Assembly (NCBI GenBank): GCA_017652265.1
Contig: JAGCBH010000006.1
Coordinates: 1-64,000, forward strand
Source of the DNA: a bacterium
GTDB taxonomy: Bacteria; Cyanobacteriota; Vampirovibrionia; Gastranaerophilales; Gastranaerophilaceae
Length of the DNA stretch: 64,000 nt
Reading direction: 5' to 3'
Position numbers and translations under genes: made by a program. Positions 25,531-32,787 of the stretch are shown piece after piece (position 1 is the first letter of the stretch; the number at the start of each line of letters is the position of its first letter). The notes under the pieces are model-generated. The model saw only the letters and a program-made list of their open reading frames with translations. It was not told where the DNA came from and searched no databases.

Positions 25531-25712
25531 AATTATCCTCCATTTTTAAGCATAGTATATCCACTTTATATACTTATAAAGTATTTTTTTTCATGGAAAT
25601 TGCGCTCTTTATATAAATTCGTTACAAACCTTTACATTTCGCCCGAAATATTAAAGTTTTCGCCCAAACATGCCGAAATACTTCATGCAAACCAAATATA
25701 AGGGGTACAAAA

Positions 25713-25862
25713 ATGAGTTTCAAAGCAGAATACAGATGTGAACGCAAATGCGTTAAATATATATTAAGAGGAGCAAGGAAGCGCAGATATAAAGCGCAGA
25801 ATGCCGTTAGAGAAGTAGTTTGTACGGCAGGTATTCAAAAGGCGTTGTACGCCGTAAGGTAA
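25713..25862 (+). CDS. Small 49-residue basic protein, or structured RNA
   Basis: MSFKAEYRCERKCVKYILRG then an Arg/Lys-rich part ending LYAVR; three Cys. SD AAGGGG lies before the ATG. The nucleotide sequence is unusually rich in short inverted repeats for a coding region (AACGC..GCGTT near 25749; GGCGT-TGT-ACGCC near 25841; ACGGC..GCCGT), and AGG/CGC codons are more frequent than in neighbours. It may therefore be a small RNA instead of, or as well as, a peptide. Confidence 0.45.
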   Translation: MSFKAEYRCERKCVKYILRGARKRRYKAQNAVREVVCTAGIQKALYAVR

Positions 25863-25889
25863 ATTCCGGAAATAAGAAGTGAGTTTTCC

Positions 25890-25920
25890 GGGCCGTCCGA
25901 TATCGGACGGCCCTTCGTGT
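25890..25920 (+). terminator. Perfect 24-nt palindrome, probable terminator
   Basis: GGGCCGTCCGAT followed at once by its complement ATCGGACGGCCC (25890-25913), then TTCGTGT. Another inverted repeat (CCGGAA..TTCCGG) lies just before it. The T tail is poor for a rho-independent terminator. Confidence 0.55.
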
Positions 25921-25974
25921 ATCAAAAATTTCAACAAAACGCTTGATTTTTAATCTTGTTTATATTAAATTTCC

Positions 25975-26119
25975 TCTTGTAGAGTGCTTACGCCAAACAG
26001 CTACTCAACCGGCCGAAAGGGTGCAGAAACAGGGAATCGGATACTGACAAAATGAGTGGTACAACGAATACCCAAGTTATAAAGCTCCTTATTGGCTGAA
26101 TAAAAAAAGGAAAGAAAAT
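25975..26119 (+). promoter_or_regulatory. rpsO leader, possibly autoregulatory
   Basis: About 145 nt before rpsO, not coding. It contains GC-rich, GA-rich segments unlike the AT-rich surroundings (ACCGGCCGAAAGG; GGTA..TACC). S15 commonly controls its own mRNA through leader structure; here this is inferred from position and composition only. Confidence 0.35.
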
Positions 26120-26395
26120 ATGTCAATTAATTTGAAACAAGAACAGAAAAAGCAACTCGTAAAAAAATACGGTTCTGATGCAAAAGACACAGGTTCTCCT
26201 GCGGTTCAGATTGCATTAATGAGTAAAAAAATTACTGAATTAACCGAACACCTTAAATCAAACAAAAACGATAACGCAACAAAGCGCGGTCTTTTGATGA
26301 TGGTAGGTAAGAGAAAAAGACTTCTTTCATACTTGAAAGAAAAAAATCTTGAAGAATACCGTGATTTGGTTAAAAAATTAGGTATCAGAGGTTAA
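26120..26395 (+). CDS. rpsO: 30S ribosomal protein S15
   Basis: 91 residues, standard length. The pattern KKYGSDAKDTGSPAVQIALM, then LTEHLKSNKNDNATKRGLLM and GKRKRLLSYLKEKN is diagnostic. S15 is a primary binder of the 16S rRNA three-way junction. SD AAAGGAAAG upstream; own terminator downstream. Confidence 0.98.
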   Translation: MSINLKQEQKKQLVKKYGSDAKDTGSPAVQIALMSKKITELTEHLKSNKNDNATKRGLLMMVGKRKRLLSYLKEKNLEEYRDLVKKLGIRG

Positions 26396-26413
26396 TTTAA
26401 AATTTGACAGTTT

Positions 26414-26442
26414 AAAGGCGGGACTCGTGTCCCGCCTTTTTA
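26414..26442 (+). terminator. rpsO terminator
   Basis: AAAGGCGGGAC-TCGT-GTCCCGCCTTTTT: 11-bp stem, 4-nt loop, T run. Confidence 0.95.
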
Positions 26443-26525
26443 ATTCTAAACATTCCTTAACCATTTGCCATAAAACAAAAAAAAAAGTAAAATCTTAGTG
26501 TGTTTTAATTACTGGTGGTATAAGT

Positions 26526-26909
26526 ATGAAAAAAATATTAATTGTTGATGATGAGCAGGATATTGTAGAGAGTTTAAAATTTGTGCTGGAATTGGCAGGA
26601 TATTCCTGTTTCTGCGCATTTAACGGCGAAGACGGACTAAAAATGGTAAAAGAAATCGTTCCTGATTTAATAATACTTGACGTCATGATGCCTAAAATTA
26701 ACGGATTCAAAATTAGCCGACTACTTAAATTTGACAAAAAATACAAAGATATTCCGATTATAATGCTCACTGCACGTTCTCAGGCAGGAGACAAACTTAT
26801 TGGTGAAGAAACAGGGGTTGATGAATATATTACAAAACCTTTTGATTTGGATAACGTTACGGAAACCGTAAATAAATATTTGAGGAATGTGAATGCAGGC
26901 AGTAACTAA
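26526..26909 (+). CDS. Single-domain response regulator (CheY-like receiver)
   Basis: 127 residues, one receiver domain without output domain. Acidic pocket D8/D9, phospho-acceptor D52 (LIILDVMMP), T82 and K104 (TKPF) are all present, so phosphorylation is likely. The end overlaps the next gene by 17 nt, which suggests that it works with the PilB/GspE-like protein, perhaps as its regulator. No histidine kinase in the window. Confidence 0.93.
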   Translation: MKKILIVDDEQDIVESLKFVLELAGYSCFCAFNGEDGLKMVKEIVPDLIILDVMMPKINGFKISRLLKFDKKYKDIPIIMLTARSQAGDKLIGEETGVDEYITKPFDLDNVTETVNKYLRNVNAGSN

Positions 26910-28275
26910 CAAAACTCTTGAAAAACTTAAATATGACCTTGTAAGAGACGGACTTGTATCATTTGAGGACGTAAATCAGGCGACTCAACTTGCGCAGTCC
27001 CAAAACACAAACATCGGACAAGTATTGATAAATTCAGGCATCCTGTCGGAAGAGGCTATTTTAAAGTTCCTGGAAGACAAACTGCATTTGCCTTTTGTAG
27101 ATCTTAACGATTATTCAATTGATACCAAAACGCTTAAGTACGTATCCTACGGTGATGCAAAAAAATACAAGATTCTGCCGATGTTCAAAATTGAAGATAT
27201 TTTAACTGTTGCAATGGCTGATCCTATGGATTTGTTCGCCATTGACAAAATCGTTGAAACGGCGGAATGTTCAATTGAAGCAGTAATTGTATCGGAAAAC
27301 GCTCTTTTGGAAAAAATTGACGAATACTATAATGAAGTTTCCGATTCAGATAAAATTCTGGCGGAATATGCTATTGATGCTCTGGACTGGCGGAAAGAAC
27401 TTCATAATGAAGATTTAAGCGATGAACACATCCGCAAAATTATAAGCACAATTCTTTGTCAGGCTGTTTCCGAAAATGTTCACGAAATAATTTTCAGAAT
27501 GGGTGAAAACGGCTTTGAAGTTACATTTAAATCCGCTGATAAGACCGAAAGCAAAGGCTTTATACCTGAAGTTTTAACAGATTCGTTCATCGCAAAGCTG
27601 AAAAATGCGGCTAAGCTGGATGCATCCGTCAGCGAAGTTCCTCAATTAGGCAAAATTGATTTTAAAATGGGTGATTTATCACTTGTTGCAAGTGTTTCAA
27701 CATTCCCGACAATTATGGGTGAGAGAATTTACATAAAACTGTATAAACCGCCGGTTAAACTCAGCAAATTAATAAATAATCCGGATAAATATAATCTTTT
27801 AATTAATACTTTATCAACTCCGGGTGTTATATTCGTTTGCGGACCGCAATTATCAGGGAAAACCCACCTCATATATGCTCTATTGAATGAAATATCGGGT
27901 TCTAACAAAAATATAATGACGCTGGAAAGTATCGCAAAATACAATTTGCCTAATGTTAGCCAGTGCGAACTGAACGAAAATGTCGGATTTAACATGGATA
28001 AAGCCGCAAAATTTATAGAATTTCAGTCGCCTGACATAATTTATCTTGAGGGAATGAAAAACAAAGAAACTTTTGACTATTTTTCCGAACTTGTATTTAA
28101 CGACAAAGTTATCATAATGGAATTTCTTGCAAACAACATGGAGGATTTGAGGGATAAAATCGCCTATACGGATTTTGAAACCCTGAAATCTCTGATTTCA
28201 TGCCTGATATTTATGCACTCATACGACAGTATAGAAGTTTTTGATAAAACTACGGCGCAGAAATATCTGGCATAA
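26893..28275 (+). CDS. PilB/GspE-like protein with degenerate ATPase domain
   Basis: 460 residues; ATG at 26893 with GAGG upstream inside the receiver gene. Residues about 1-150 match the GspE/PilB N-terminal domain (FEDVNQATQLAQSQNTNIGQ, LLINSGILSEEAILKFLEDK-like, DLFAIDKIVE). The second half has the ATPase fold: Walker A GPQLSGKT at 317-324. The Walker B/Asp-box region reads PDIIYLEGMKNKET where active enzymes have PDIIMVGEIRDxET, so the Glu is shifted, Arg is Lys and Asp is Asn. The CxxC zinc motif is missing and the length is about 100 residues below PilB. It may bind but hardly hydrolyse ATP. Confidence 0.8.
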   Translation: MQAVTNKTLEKLKYDLVRDGLVSFEDVNQATQLAQSQNTNIGQVLINSGILSEEAILKFLEDKLHLPFVDLNDYSIDTKTLKYVSYGDAKKYKILPMFKIEDILTVAMADPMDLFAIDKIVETAECSIEAVIVSENALLEKIDEYYNEVSDSDKILAEYAIDALDWRKELHNEDLSDEHIRKIISTILCQAVSENVHEIIFRMGENGFEVTFKSADKTESKGFIPEVLTDSFIAKLKNAAKLDASVSEVPQLGKIDFKMGDLSLVASVSTFPTIMGERIYIKLYKPPVKLSKLINNPDKYNLLINTLSTPGVIFVCGPQLSGKTHLIYALLNEISGSNKNIMTLESIAKYNLPNVSQCELNENVGFNMDKAAKFIEFQSPDIIYLEGMKNKETFDYFSELVFNDKVIIMEFLANNMEDLRDKIAYTDFETLKSLISCLIFMHSYDSIEVFDKTTAQKYLA

Positions 28276-28277
28276 AC

Positions 28278-28976
28278 CTATTTAGCACTGCAAAGTTTTA
28301 AATTTTTAGTCTGATTTAGCGCAGACAACATCTTTAGGCTTCTTTTTGCGCTTTTATAGACATTTACATTCGCCGTCAATGTTGCGGCCTTTCTTAATGC
28401 CCTTCTTGCATGGGTTATTTTGCCTGTTTTTCGGTAACAGGTCCCCAAAAGTTCAAAAATTCTGCCGTCTGAAATATCTTCTGACAATAATCCTGTCAGC
28501 AATTCAATAACATCATCATAACGTTCGGAACTCATGAGCAATTCGGATTTTTTTATAAATCCTTCAATAAAATCAGGATTTGTGTCATTAAGCCTGCTGT
28601 ATATGAGTTCTGCCATGTCGGGCTCATCGCACATTTCATGCGCAAGTCCCAGATTTAATATTGCATAAGGATGATTTGGATTCAGTTTAATTGCTTTTAT
28701 AAAACTGTTTACGGAAAGGCATGTATCTTTTAGTTTTGCAGCACAAAGTCCGCACTCATAAAAGGCCTCAAAACACTCAGGATTTTGCTTAAATGCCTTT
28801 GTAAAATATATTATTGCCTTTTCGTAATTTCCGGTTTTTTTATAACAAAAACCGGCAAGAAGGTATAATCTGTAGTTATTTCTTTCCCGCATAGCATAAT
28901 TTAAAATATTTTTTAAATTATTTTTATAAAATTCGCTCACACTTTGCGGTTTTTGCGCCTGCTTTAATAAATCCAT
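28278..28976 (-). CDS. TPR repeat protein
   Basis: 232 residues with about five tetratricopeptide repeats: YRLYLLAGFCYKKTGNYEKA, FEAFYECGLCAAKL, HPYAILNLGLAHEM, and C-terminal RIFELLGTCYRKTGKITHAR. No signal peptide. TPR proteins serve as protein-binding scaffolds; location next to pilus-like genes suggests an assembly role. Convergent with the PilB-like gene (2-nt gap); SD AAAGAGG about 11 nt before the start. Confidence 0.85.
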   Translation of the reverse strand: MDLLKQAQKPQSVSEFYKNNLKNILNYAMRERNNYRLYLLAGFCYKKTGNYEKAIIYFTKAFKQNPECFEAFYECGLCAAKLKDTCLSVNSFIKAIKLNPNHPYAILNLGLAHEMCDEPDMAELIYSRLNDTNPDFIEGFIKKSELLMSSERYDDVIELLTGLLSEDISDGRIFELLGTCYRKTGKITHARRALRKAATLTANVNVYKSAKRSLKMLSALNQTKNLKLCSAK

Positions 28977-29088
28977 AACGTATAAATAACCTCTTTACGG
29001 TAACAATTGTATTTCATAGCCCGAAAAAAAAGAACAACTGTTTGATGTATAAATTTCTCAACCATTTGGTTTAAAAAAATAAATATCA

Positions 29089-29097
29089 TGGTATAAT
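29089..29097 (+). promoter_or_regulatory. Extended -10 promoter predicted to give a leaderless mRNA
   Basis: TGG-TATAAT with the final T 6 nt before the ATG at 29104. Transcription would start at the A of the ATG. No SD. Confidence 0.6.
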
Positions 29098-29103
29098 CTT
29101 GGT

Positions 29104-29922
29104 ATGAGGAAGTTAGTCTCACTGGTAGTATGTTCAATGTTATTGGCACCTTTATCCGTTTCGGGTGAAGAATTGAGCCTGCCATATTCCGATAAAATTG
29201 AAGTAATTATTCCGGAAACAAAAATTCCGCCGAAAGAATCACTGGTTACAAGCGAAGAAAAATATCTTGACGAAATTATCGGGCTTCAAAGAGAAAAAGA
29301 CCTTGAGGATATTGAAAACCTTTGGGACGGAACGGTCAGCAATAATCAGGTTATAGCATTTGCTCTGAAAAAACTTGCAACCCCCGAAAATCAAAGGCGT
29401 ATCCATTCTTCACTGATGTCCAAAACCCTTTCTGCAATGGTTGCGGGTGCATCTTTTCTGCCGATGTTTACCGGACAAAATTACATGGTTCAGTCAGGCG
29501 CGTTTGCTGCCGGAAAACTGGCGCAAAATCTTATAAACAAAAAGAATATTCCTCAGGAAACTCCCCTGACGGATACCGAAATGATAGAACTGGCAGGACT
29601 TGTTGAAAATTTACAGGATAAAATCATAAGTACCTATTATTCCTACAAAAATTCACTTTCAAAACTTAAAGAAGTCAGAACAAAAATGCTTCTTTACGGA
29701 AAAAATTATTCAAACGCTCTTGAAAATGAGGATTTGCTTGAAATCACAATATCTTCGGCCTTGTATGAAAACTCTCAGATAGATGAATTTTATTACCTGG
29801 AATCGGCAAAAAAATACCGTATTGAACTTCAGCGTCTTGTGGGCAAAAAAGTGGTTGATAACCTAAATTTGGTACAATTTGACAATAACATTCTTATCAA
29901 GCAGAAAGGGGGTAAAAAATGA
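29104..29922 (+). CDS. Secreted helical protein, first of a tandem paralogous pair
   Basis: 272 residues with a signal peptide (MRKLVSLVVCSMLLAPLSVS). The core shares its plan with the next protein: an acidic segment ending LWDGTVSNNQVIAFALKKLA, a small-residue hydrophobic hairpin (TLSAMVAGASFLPMFTG, AAGKLAQNL), then long amphipathic helices (LVENLQDKIISTYYSYKNSL; YYLESAKKYRIELQRLVGKK) that resemble half of a TolC/outer membrane factor barrel-helix unit. Probably periplasmic or outer-membrane associated. Overlaps the next gene by 4 nt (ATGA). Family not recognised. Confidence 0.75.
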   Translation: MRKLVSLVVCSMLLAPLSVSGEELSLPYSDKIEVIIPETKIPPKESLVTSEEKYLDEIIGLQREKDLEDIENLWDGTVSNNQVIAFALKKLATPENQRRIHSSLMSKTLSAMVAGASFLPMFTGQNYMVQSGAFAAGKLAQNLINKKNIPQETPLTDTEMIELAGLVENLQDKIISTYYSYKNSLSKLKEVRTKMLLYGKNYSNALENEDLLEITISSALYENSQIDEFYYLESAKKYRIELQRLVGKKVVDNLNLVQFDNNILIKQKGGKK

Positions 29923-30833
29923 AGAAAATAATCACTTCATTACTTATCTTATGTGCAATACCCGCTTTCGGCACAGAAATAAGCGTTAACGATATTCCAA
30001 AAGCTCCCGCATACCGATTTGGCCTGTCTGATGAACCCGAAGTAAAATATACGGAAGCGAAAAATAAAATATATGCAAATTTGCAAACAACTCAGAAAAA
30101 CATAGATTATTCAATAGATAAAATATCCTCAGATAACGATGAAACAGGGGATCTCAGCCGATTAACCTATGCGGATTTGAGTATAAAAAGGCTATCCAAT
30201 GAATTGGGAAAAGATTTGGAATCTGAAGACAAACAGATGCTTGCCGACTTGTCTTTATTATGGAAAGGAGCTGCAACCCAAAGTGATACAATAAATTATG
30301 CACTTTATAAACTTGCAAATCCTGATGAAGATAAGCCTGACAGCAAATCCATAAAAAGTTTTCTATCAAACATTGCAGGGCTGTCATCTCTTGCGGGCGC
30401 GACAATCGGAAATCCGGCGCTTGCGGCAGGATCATTTTTGGGCGGAAATCTGCTTGGAATATTCTCTCAAGACACAAAAGCCCTGAATTATAAATATACA
30501 AAGGTCAACGATGCTGATATGGTTATACTGGTCAGAAAAATTGAAGAATTACAGCAAAAAACAATTAATCTTTACTATGACTACATAACTTCAAGAAAAA
30601 AAGTTCAAATGCTTGAAAAAATCGCAAAGAAAAGACTTGATAATTACGAATTATCCCAGAATTCGCCTAAGGAAATTTTACTCATATCGGATGCTTATTA
30701 CCGCAATGCAATTGATGCACTGTCAAATGCAACATCGGAATTTTACACAAACCGCGCCACATTAGAACAATTTGTCGGACATGAAGTTTTTGTCCAGTTT
30801 GAAGAAGATGTTATGACAAGAGATAAAGAGTAA
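29919..30833 (+). CDS. Secreted helical protein, second of the tandem pair
   Basis: 304 residues with a signal peptide (MKKIITSLLILCAIPAFG). Matches its neighbour in order: DLSLLWKGAATQSDTINYAL then a Gly/Ala-rich hydrophobic segment (GLSSLAGATIGNPALAAGSF) and long helices (LVRKIEELQQKTINLYYDYI; NRATLEQFVGHEVFVQFEED). SD AAAGGGGGT lies at the end of the first gene, so the two products are made together and may form a heteromer. Function unknown. Confidence 0.75.
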   Translation: MKKIITSLLILCAIPAFGTEISVNDIPKAPAYRFGLSDEPEVKYTEAKNKIYANLQTTQKNIDYSIDKISSDNDETGDLSRLTYADLSIKRLSNELGKDLESEDKQMLADLSLLWKGAATQSDTINYALYKLANPDEDKPDSKSIKSFLSNIAGLSSLAGATIGNPALAAGSFLGGNLLGIFSQDTKALNYKYTKVNDADMVILVRKIEELQQKTINLYYDYITSRKKVQMLEKIAKKRLDNYELSQNSPKEILLISDAYYRNAIDALSNATSEFYTNRATLEQFVGHEVFVQFEEDVMTRDKE

Positions 30834-30851
30834 ATTCGTTTCAATATATAA

Positions 30852-30890
30852 TTGTAGGGTGCGTCGTTTAACGCACCCTACAAATTTTTT
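30852..30890 (+). terminator. GTAGGGTGCG hairpin with T tail
   Basis: TTGTAGGGTGCGT (30852-30864) pairs perfectly with ACGCACCCTACAA (30871-30883) around loop CGTTTA; ATTTTTT follows. Works as a terminator for the paralogue pair; the sequence also resembles short palindromic repeats seen in many genomes. Confidence 0.75.
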
Positions 30891-31248
30891 GTTAGTCATG
30901 GTGAGTGCTTTTACAAAAAATTTACAATAATTGCCCGGAAAATGCCCGATTTGAGAACTGTCATTATGAAAGAAAGACAGTGCAAAAGTCGTTCAGACTT
31001 GAGCATTGTCGACACGAGAAATGGAAAAATGGCAGAAATAGACGATTTACTCACATTACGCAACGAGTTAATGCAAAGAGATTTAGGGATAGTTGTTTTA
31101 CGTTTTTTGCAAGACACCGTTACGTCTTATGCGGTGATCTTGATGCCATGGAGATAAAGGGAATGTACAGGCTCATACAATATAGCCAGGTTGATTAATT
31201 TATTTTTAGTCATTTTTAGAGCAAAGTCTTATTAAAGGAGTTGAGAAA
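30891..31248 (+). other. Gene-poor stretch before the radical SAM gene
   Basis: About 360 nt without a convincing gene. One ATG-initiated frame (30966-31157, 63 residues, MKERQCKSRSDLSIVDTRNG onward) has somewhat protein-like composition but no SD; an overlapping frame starts at 30905. Either could be a remnant or a small peptide. An SD (AAAGGAG) for the radical SAM gene lies at the end. Confidence 0.4.
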
Positions 31249-32100
31249 ATGACTAATACTATTTACCAAACACCGGTTTGCAAAATGAAAATCTTTAAAA
31301 ATCTTTTTATAGAATTAAGTGCAAAAAATTGCAATATGCACTGCAAACATTGTTATATTGATTTCCCTTCAACAAAAAATATCAAAGATTTTATAAATAT
31401 AAACTACCTGAGGGAAAATCTGGCTTACCTCAAAAAACAAAATCCGGAATGTATATATCTTACCGGTGCAGAACCCATGACACATCCCGATTTCAACACT
31501 ATTTTAAGAATGTGTCTGAAAATTACCAATGTCTGCATAATTACAAACGGCTCATTTATTAATGAAAAAAAAGCAAGATTTTTAAAAAAAGTGCAAAATG
31601 AAAGTTCAAACGAAATAATAACAGAATTGAGTTTTGCGCACTTTGATGAACTAAAAAATGATGAAGTCCGCTCAAGGGGTTCTTTCAGAATATCGCTTAA
31701 TGCAATAAAAAATCTTGTTAAATACGGCTTTAGTCCGATTATACTGTTCACAAATTTTTATAATGAAAATCCAAATCTGATATACGAAAACTTGAAAAAA
31801 CTATGCCAAAAAGTAAATTACGAAATAGATGAAGAATACATAAAGATAAATAATTACACAGACGAAAACCAAAATGATGAAGAGCAGATTTCCAACTGGA
31901 CACAGCTGGACTGCGAATACGGCAGAACACTAACCGCAAACGGAGTCTATGTGTGCCCGTTTTTATCAAATGATTACAGAGGGAGAAGCGGAGCAACGCT
32001 TGCCGACTTTTCTCAAAAAAATACTCTTGAGACAAACTTCTGCGCGGATTGTGCAAAAAATTGCGAAATGTACTATGGAATAGATTTCAGCAAGTTTTAA
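31249..32100 (+). CDS. Radical SAM protein with SPASM-like Cys-rich C-terminus
   Basis: 283 residues. C28, C32 and C35 (CNMHCKHC) are the CX3CX2C ligands of the SAM-binding 4Fe-4S cluster; YLTGAEPMTHPDF corresponds to the GGEP motif. The C-terminal part has further Cys (LDCEYGRTLTANGVYVCPFL; CADCAKNCEMYYG), as in SPASM/twitch-type enzymes that bind extra clusters and modify peptides or proteins. Its substrate is unknown. The end overlaps the convergent PilO-like gene by 4 nt. Confidence 0.9.
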   Translation: MTNTIYQTPVCKMKIFKNLFIELSAKNCNMHCKHCYIDFPSTKNIKDFININYLRENLAYLKKQNPECIYLTGAEPMTHPDFNTILRMCLKITNVCIITNGSFINEKKARFLKKVQNESSNEIITELSFAHFDELKNDEVRSRGSFRISLNAIKNLVKYGFSPIILFTNFYNENPNLIYENLKKLCQKVNYEIDEEYIKINNYTDENQNDEEQISNWTQLDCEYGRTLTANGVYVCPFLSNDYRGRSGATLADFSQKNTLETNFCADCAKNCEMYYGIDFSKF

Positions 32101-32762
32101 AATTCCACTGATAATTCACCGGCATTTGGAGCCGGAACACCACCTCCGGCAGCAGCATTTCCGGTCTTTTCAGCATACAGATTCAAAACCATAACTATAT
32201 CCAAAATTGATTTATCTTTTTTGTATGGTTTTATATCAACTGACTGAATATCAAGAAAATGTTCATGTTTATACAAATCTTTCAAAAAGCCTTGAAATTT
32301 CATATAATTTGAAAACAGTTCCAAATCCATTCTGCAAACACTATATTTGTCTTTTTCGCTCTTATAAAAAGGGTCGTTTTCATCATCATAAGTATAATTA
32401 ACTTTATAAACCTTGATACCGTAGTACTTTATGAGGTCATTAATTTCCTGAACTTCACCTGCTAAAATATCCGCAGACAAGCCCCCGGCAGCTTTTATAT
32501 TCTTATAAAAAACTTTCATTTCGTTATCAGGTATACGTGCCGCTTCTGCTTGAGCGATATTATCTTTAAGACGCTGTACTTCTGTTCTTTTCTGTCCCAG
32601 AGAAGCCTTGTCCTCACCCAGTTTTTTAATATTCTGGAAACTGCCTGTCATTTTAGGTACTGCTATCATAAGTAAAACTATTGCCAAAACAAGAGCTCCG
32701 GCTGCTATACCGATAGATACACGAAACATTGAAAAATATCTTTTTAAAAGTTCTTTATCCAT
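32097..32762 (-). CDS. PilO-like type IV pilus alignment protein
   Basis: 221 residues: short cytoplasmic N-terminus (MDKELLKRYFSMFR), one transmembrane helix (about 16-36), a coiled coil (SLGQKRTEVQRLKDNIAQAE) and a ferredoxin-like periplasmic region (YSVCRMDLELFSNYMKFQGF; LDIVMVLNLYAE), the plan of PilO/GspM. The tail is Gly/Pro-rich. Downstream of the fused PilM-PilN gene on the same strand, as PilO follows PilN in other bacteria. Identity by architecture and context; the sequence itself is diverged. Confidence 0.75.
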   Translation of the reverse strand: MDKELLKRYFSMFRVSIGIAAGALVLAIVLLMIAVPKMTGSFQNIKKLGEDKASLGQKRTEVQRLKDNIAQAEAARIPDNEMKVFYKNIKAAGGLSADILAGEVQEINDLIKYYGIKVYKVNYTYDDENDPFYKSEKDKYSVCRMDLELFSNYMKFQGFLKDLYKHEHFLDIQSVDIKPYKKDKSILDIVMVLNLYAEKTGNAAAGGGVPAPNAGELSVEF

Positions 32763-32787
32763 TTATACATTAATCCTTATTTTATCA

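Noticed and set aside
25456-25701. 81-codon plus-strand frame upstream of the basic 49-residue ORF
   Set aside because: No SD, overlaps the well-supported minus-strand 58-residue ORF, and reads like translated AT-rich intergenic DNA.
30905-31198. 97-codon frame overlapping the 63-codon frame
   Set aside because: No SD, unusual His/Arg/Cys-rich composition, no sign of a domain.
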